Shown here piece by piece: positions 60,908 through 64,000 of a DNA stretch of 64,000 nt; the first letter of the stretch is position 1, and each line of letters opens with the position of its first letter. The position numbers and the translations under genes are program-made. The DNA comes from Streptomyces sp. NBC_00223 (GTDB lineage Bacteria > Actinomycetota > Actinomycetes > Streptomycetales > Streptomycetaceae). The stretch is taken from NCBI RefSeq assembly GCF_036199905.1, contig NZ_CP108109.1, forward strand, positions 3,085,501 to 3,149,500, in the 5' to 3' direction. Under the pieces are notes generated by a model that worked only from the letters and a program-made list of their open reading frames with translations, did not search any database and was not told the origin of the DNA.

Positions 60908-60950
60908 ACGGGCCCGGCGAGCAGGCCGGAAGCCCACCCGCCGGGCCCGT
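60908..60950 (-). terminator. Terminator after the NCS2 permease
   Basis: ACGGGCCCGGCG (60908-60919) pairs perfectly over 12 bp with CGCCGGGCCCGT (60939-60950) around a 19-nt loop, 19 bp beyond the permease stop. Confidence 0.65.
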
Positions 60951-60968
60951 CAGGGCCCCGCCGACACC

Positions 60969-62423
60969 TCAGAGCAGGCCGAGCGCCGGCATCAGGTAGT
61001 AGAAGGCGAAGACCGCGGCGACCGCGTACAGCGCCACCGGCACCTCGCGCCACCGGCCCGCGGCGACCCGCAGGACACAGAAGCTGAGGAAGCCGATGCC
61101 GATGCCGTTGGTGATGGAGTAGGTGAACGGCATCAGCAGCATGGTCAGGAAGGCCGGAATGGCGATGGTGAAGTCGTTCCAGTCGATCTCCCGGATCGAC
61201 CCGGCCAGGATCAGGAAGCCCACGGTGACCAGCGCGGGCGTGGCCGCCTGTGCGGGGACCATGGTCGCCAGCGGGGTGAGGAAGAGCGCCAGGACGAACA
61301 GCAGCCCGGTGACCACACTGGCCAGACCGGTCCGCGCCCCCTCGCCGACACCTGCCGTGGACTCCACGAAGCAGGTGTTCGCGGACGCGGAGGCGCCGCC
61401 GCCGGCCGCGGTGGCGATGCCGTCGATCATCAGCACCTTGCTCATGCCGGGCAGGTCGCCCTTCTCGTCCAGCAGTCCGGCCTCGTCGCTCACACCGAGG
61501 ATCGTGCCCATGGCGTCGAAGAAGCACGAGAGCAGCACCGTGAAGACGAAGAGGATGCCGGTGAGCACCCCGACCTCGCGGAAGCCGCCGAAGAGGCTGA
61601 CCTTGCCGATCAGGCCGAAGTCGGGCGTCGAGACCGGGTTGCCGGGCCACTCGGGCACGGTCAGGCCCCACTTCGCGGCCGGGATGTCGGCGATCGCGTC
61701 GACTATGACCGCAAGCACCGTCATGGCGACGATCGAGATCAGGATCGCGCCGGGCACCTTGCGCACGATCAGCGCCAGGGTCAGCAGGGTGCCGAGGATG
61801 AAGATCAGCACCGGCCAGCCGTTGAGGTGACCGTCGCCGCCGAGCTGGAGCGGCACGGTGGTGTGCGCGGCGTCCGGGATACGGCTGACGAAGCCGGAGT
61901 CCACCAGGCCGATCAGCAGGATGAACAGACCGATGCCGATCGCGATGCCCTTGCGCAGCCCGAGCGGCACCGCGCTCATCACCCGCTCCCGCAGCCCGGT
62001 GGCGACCAGGAGCATGATCGCGAGACCGGCCAGCACCACCATGCCCATCGCGTCCGGCCAGCTCATCCTGGGGGCGAGCTGGAGGGCGACCACCGAGTTG
62101 ACGCCGAGCCCGGCGGCGAGCGCGATCGGCACATTGCCGACGACGCCCATCAGCAGGGTGGTGAAGGCGGCGGTGATCACGGTGGCCGTGACCAGCTGCC
62201 CGCCCTGGAGGTGATGACCGAATTTGTCCGCCGCCGACCCGAGGATGATCGGGTTGAGCACGACGATGTACGCCATCGCGAAGAAGGTGGCGAAGCCGCC
62301 GCGGATCTCCCGGGGGATCGAGGAGCCACGTGCGGAGATGCGGAAGTAGCGGTCCAGACCGGAGACGGGCGGGCGGCCGGTGGGCTCGCGCGCGTCGACC
62401 GGAGCGGGGGCCGAGCTGGGCAT
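60969..62423 (-). CDS. NCS2-family purine permease (AzgA/PbuG-like)
   Basis: A 484-residue proton-coupled nucleobase transporter. RGSSIPREIRGGFATFFAMA (N-terminus of TM1), AGLGVNSVVALQLAPRMSWP, FFDAMGTILGVSDEAGLLDE, and ASANTCFVESTAGVGEGART are the hallmark motifs of the AzgA-like guanine/hypoxanthine/adenine branch of NCS2. Fourteen helices are expected. The ATG at 62423 (MPSSAPAPVDAREPTG) follows GTGAGGACCCTC. It is divergent from the DUF2530 gene; the AT-rich 185-bp gap should contain its promoter. No purine riboswitch is seen. Confidence 0.9.
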   Translation of the reverse strand: MPSSAPAPVDAREPTGRPPVSGLDRYFRISARGSSIPREIRGGFATFFAMAYIVVLNPIILGSAADKFGHHLQGGQLVTATVITAAFTTLLMGVVGNVPIALAAGLGVNSVVALQLAPRMSWPDAMGMVVLAGLAIMLLVATGLRERVMSAVPLGLRKGIAIGIGLFILLIGLVDSGFVSRIPDAAHTTVPLQLGGDGHLNGWPVLIFILGTLLTLALIVRKVPGAILISIVAMTVLAVIVDAIADIPAAKWGLTVPEWPGNPVSTPDFGLIGKVSLFGGFREVGVLTGILFVFTVLLSCFFDAMGTILGVSDEAGLLDEKGDLPGMSKVLMIDGIATAAGGGASASANTCFVESTAGVGEGARTGLASVVTGLLFVLALFLTPLATMVPAQAATPALVTVGFLILAGSIREIDWNDFTIAIPAFLTMLLMPFTYSITNGIGIGFLSFCVLRVAAGRWREVPVALYAVAAVFAFYYLMPALGLL

Positions 62424-62462
62424 GAGGGTCCTCACGTGCACTGTCGCGCCGGATTTGGGCGA

Positions 62463-62530
62463 TCATACGAATGATTTAGGACAACACTTGACTGTTTCAG
62501 TATGAATAACCAAGAAACCAAACACCATCT
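62463..62530. promoter_or_regulatory. AT-rich divergent promoter region between NCS2 permease and DUF2530 gene
   Basis: The segment 62463-62530 is markedly AT-rich for this genome and includes TTGACT, CATACGAATGA and TATGAATAA elements on both strands. Exact -35/-10 pairs cannot be assigned with confidence. Confidence 0.4.
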
Positions 62531-62608
62531 CCGCGCGTAGACCCCAGCCCTCGCACGGCCCCGACCTCCCGCCCGGCCCCCGGGGGCGGGCCGCATACCA
62601 TGGGGGCC

Positions 62609-62899
62609 ATGAGCAAGCAGCGGAGTCCCCTGCGCGAGGCCCCCGAGGCGCTGGAGGCCAATGACGTCGCCACCGTCACGGTCGGCACGATCATCTGGTT
62701 CGCGCTCTTCGTGGTGCAGCTCCCGTTCTACGGCTGGTACTCCGACCACGGCCACACCTGGTGGATCTGGACCTGCCTGGCCGGGGCCGGCCTCGGTCTG
62801 ATCGGCCTGTGGTACGTACGCGCCCGCCGCGACGCCATCGCCCGGGCACGTGCCGCGCGGGACTCCGACGGGACGTCCCGGGGCCCGGCCGCCGAGTAG
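62609..62899 (+). CDS. DUF2530-family small membrane protein
   Basis: A 96-residue protein. It begins MSKQRSPLREAPEALEANDV, the conserved opening of DUF2530, followed by two helices (GTIIWFALFVVQLPFYGWY and WIWTCLAGAGLGLIGLWYV) and a basic tail. Function is unknown in the family. The ATG at 62609 is preceded by GGGGG. It lies 30 bp upstream of the P-type ATPase on the same strand and may be co-transcribed with it. Confidence 0.8.
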   Translation: MSKQRSPLREAPEALEANDVATVTVGTIIWFALFVVQLPFYGWYSDHGHTWWIWTCLAGAGLGLIGLWYVRARRDAIARARAARDSDGTSRGPAAE

Positions 62900-62929
62900 A
62901 AGCCGCGGCCGCCACGTACGGTCGAGGGC

Positions 62930-64000
62930 ATGACGGAACGCACGGACACCGAACCGGCCGCTGCCCGGCACCCCGGGCTCACCGGCGCCGAGGTCGCCGA
63001 ACGCGTCGCGCGCGGCGAGGTCAACGACGTCCCCGTACGCTCATCGCGCTCCACCGCCGACATCGTCCGGGCCAATGTCTTCACCCGGTTCAACGCCATC
63101 ATCGGCCTGCTCTTCCTGGTCATCCTGGTCGTCGGGCCGATCCAGGACGGCCTGTTCGGCTTCGTCATCGTCGCCAACACCGGGATCGGCATCATCCAGG
63201 AGCTGCGCGCCAAGCGGACCCTGGACAGCCTGGCAGTGATCGGCGAGGCCAGGCCCATGGTCCGCAGGGACGGTACGGCCGCCGAGATCCCCACCTCCGG
63301 CATCGTTCTCGGCGACCTGGTCGAACTCGGCCCGGGGGACAAGGTCGTGGTCGACGGCGAGGTCGTCGAGGCCGACGGCCTGGAGATCGACGAGTCACTG
63401 CTGACCGGCGAGGCCGACCCCGTGCTCAAGCGCCCCGGCGACCCGGTGATGTCGGGCAGCTTCGTGGTCGCGGGCGGCGGCGCCTTCGCGGCCACCAAGG
63501 TCGGCCGGGAGGCCTACGCGGCCCAGCTCGCCGACGAGGCGTCCCGCTTCACCCTGGTCCACTCCGAACTGCGCAACGGCATCAGCCAGATCCTCAAGTA
63601 CGTGACCTGGATGATGATCCCGGCGGCGATCGGTCTGATCATCAGCCAGCTGACGGTGGAGAGCAGCGACGGGCACGAGGCCGTACGCCGTACGGTGGCC
63701 GGCATCGTGCCGATGGTGCCCGAGGGCCTGGTGCTGCTGACGTCGGTGGCGTTCGCGATCGGCGTGGTCCGGCTCGGCCGCAAGCAGTGCCTGGTCCAGG
63801 AACTGCCCGCGATCGAGGGGCTGGCCCGGGTCGACGTGGTCTGCCTCGACAAGACCGGCACCCTCACCGAGGGCGGCATGGACGTCAGCGAGCTGCGGGT
63901 GCTCGACGGCGCCGACGAGCCGTACGTGGCCCGGGTGCTGGCCGCCCTCGGCGCCGCCGACCCGCGCCCCAACGCCAGCCTCCAGGCGATCGTCGACGCC
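62930..64000 (+). CDS. ctpE: P-type ATPase, CtpE-like (Ca2+ type), N-terminal part cut by window edge
   Basis: The first 357 residues of a P-type cation pump. The N-terminus [20 protein letters not shown] and [20 protein letters not shown] match CtpE, a calcium-transporting ATPase of actinobacteria. The actuator motif is [20 protein letters not shown], the ion-site helix is [20 protein letters not shown] (PEGL), and the phosphorylation motif is [14 protein letters not shown] near residue 304. The protein continues beyond the window. The ATG at 62930 follows GGTCGAGGGC. No heavy-metal-binding domain precedes the pump. Confidence 0.88.
   Translation, partial: MTERTDTEPAAARHPGLTGAEVAERVARGEVNDVPVRSSRSTADIVRANVFTRFNAIIGLLFLVILVVGPIQDGLFGFVIVANTGIGIIQELRAKRTLDSLAVIGEARPMVRRDGTAAEIPTSGIVLGDLVELGPGDKVVVDGEVVEADGLEIDESLLTGEADPVLKRPGDPVMSGSFVVAGGGAFAATKVGREAYAAQLADEASRFTLVHSELRNGISQILKYVTWMMIPAAIGLIISQLTVESSDGHEAVRRTVAGIVPMVPEGLVLLTSVAFAIGVVRLGRKQCLVQELPAIEGLARVDVVCLDKTGTLTEGGMDVSELRVLDGADEPYVARVLAALGAADPRPNASLQAIVDA

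Noticed and set aside
60831..62474. 547-codon plus-strand frame opposite the NCS2 permease
   Set aside because: Highly hydrophilic Asp/Gln/Gly/Arg-rich translation mirroring a membrane protein; no ribosome site or motif.

Overview
The window is very GC-rich, uses GTG and occasional TTG starts, and has many 1-4 nt start/stop overlaps. It carries an IdeR/DmdR-type iron repressor, an NsdA-like TPR regulator, a mycothiol-type isomerase domain fused to a zinc-finger anti-sigma region, and a Tad pilus operon with actinobacterial gene content. All of this points to a Streptomyces or close relative, probably a chromosomal segment. No rRNA, tRNA or CRISPR was found.

Region 1 (1-22.4 kb) is mostly ordinary chromosome. 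It holds a truncated Ser/Thr kinase, a VOC protein, a TetR regulator, a flavin monooxygenase, an MFS exporter divergent from a GlxA-type regulator, and a set of regulatory genes (HATPase anti-sigma-type kinase, macro domain, STAS protein, sigma factor, zinc-finger anti-sigma fusion). These are followed by purU, a substrate-binding lipoprotein, a Pro/Gln-rich membrane protein, an NsdA-like regulator, a two-gene ABC exporter, and an MFS gene divergent from a CGNR zinc-finger gene with two strong palindromic operators between them.

Region 2 (22.4-45.8 kb) is a secretion and surface-structure island. A four-gene leftward operon (22447-25138) encodes a WXG100-like protein, a larger WXG-like membrane protein and two small companions. 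Next to it, across a 40-bp tandem repeat, is a complete-looking leftward Tad/Flp operon (CpaB, TadZ, TadA, TadB, TadC, Flp, three TadE/G-like pseudopilins, and a LysM-BTAD membrane protein). Divergent from it is a 1511-residue FHA-FtsK protein of EssC type, followed by a lipoprotein, a WXG100-like protein, a T7SS-type substrate and two further genes. The last of these is split by an ISAs1-family insertion sequence with perfect 24-bp terminal repeats and a perfect 10-bp target duplication.

Region 3 (45.8-54 kb) carries an alpha/beta hydrolase lacking the nucleophilic serine, the iron regulator dmdR1, a SIS-domain protein, a PAS/GAF protein, pdxH, a citrate synthase-like gene and serC. A tiny ORF and an unusual CCCAGGACGCGAA repeat cluster lie between the PAS gene and pdxH.

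Region 4 (54-64 kb) has a secreted beta-propeller protein, a GDSL esterase, two back-to-back gene remnants that look like the product of one deletion, an aldo/keto reductase, a 28-codon membrane peptide, a MarR-MFS-thpR operon with an operator resembling an iron box, an NCS2 purine permease, a DUF2530 protein, and the first 357 codons of a CtpE-like P-type ATPase.

Starts were chosen by eye from Shine-Dalgarno spacing and family alignment. Family assignments come from motif recognition, not database searches.
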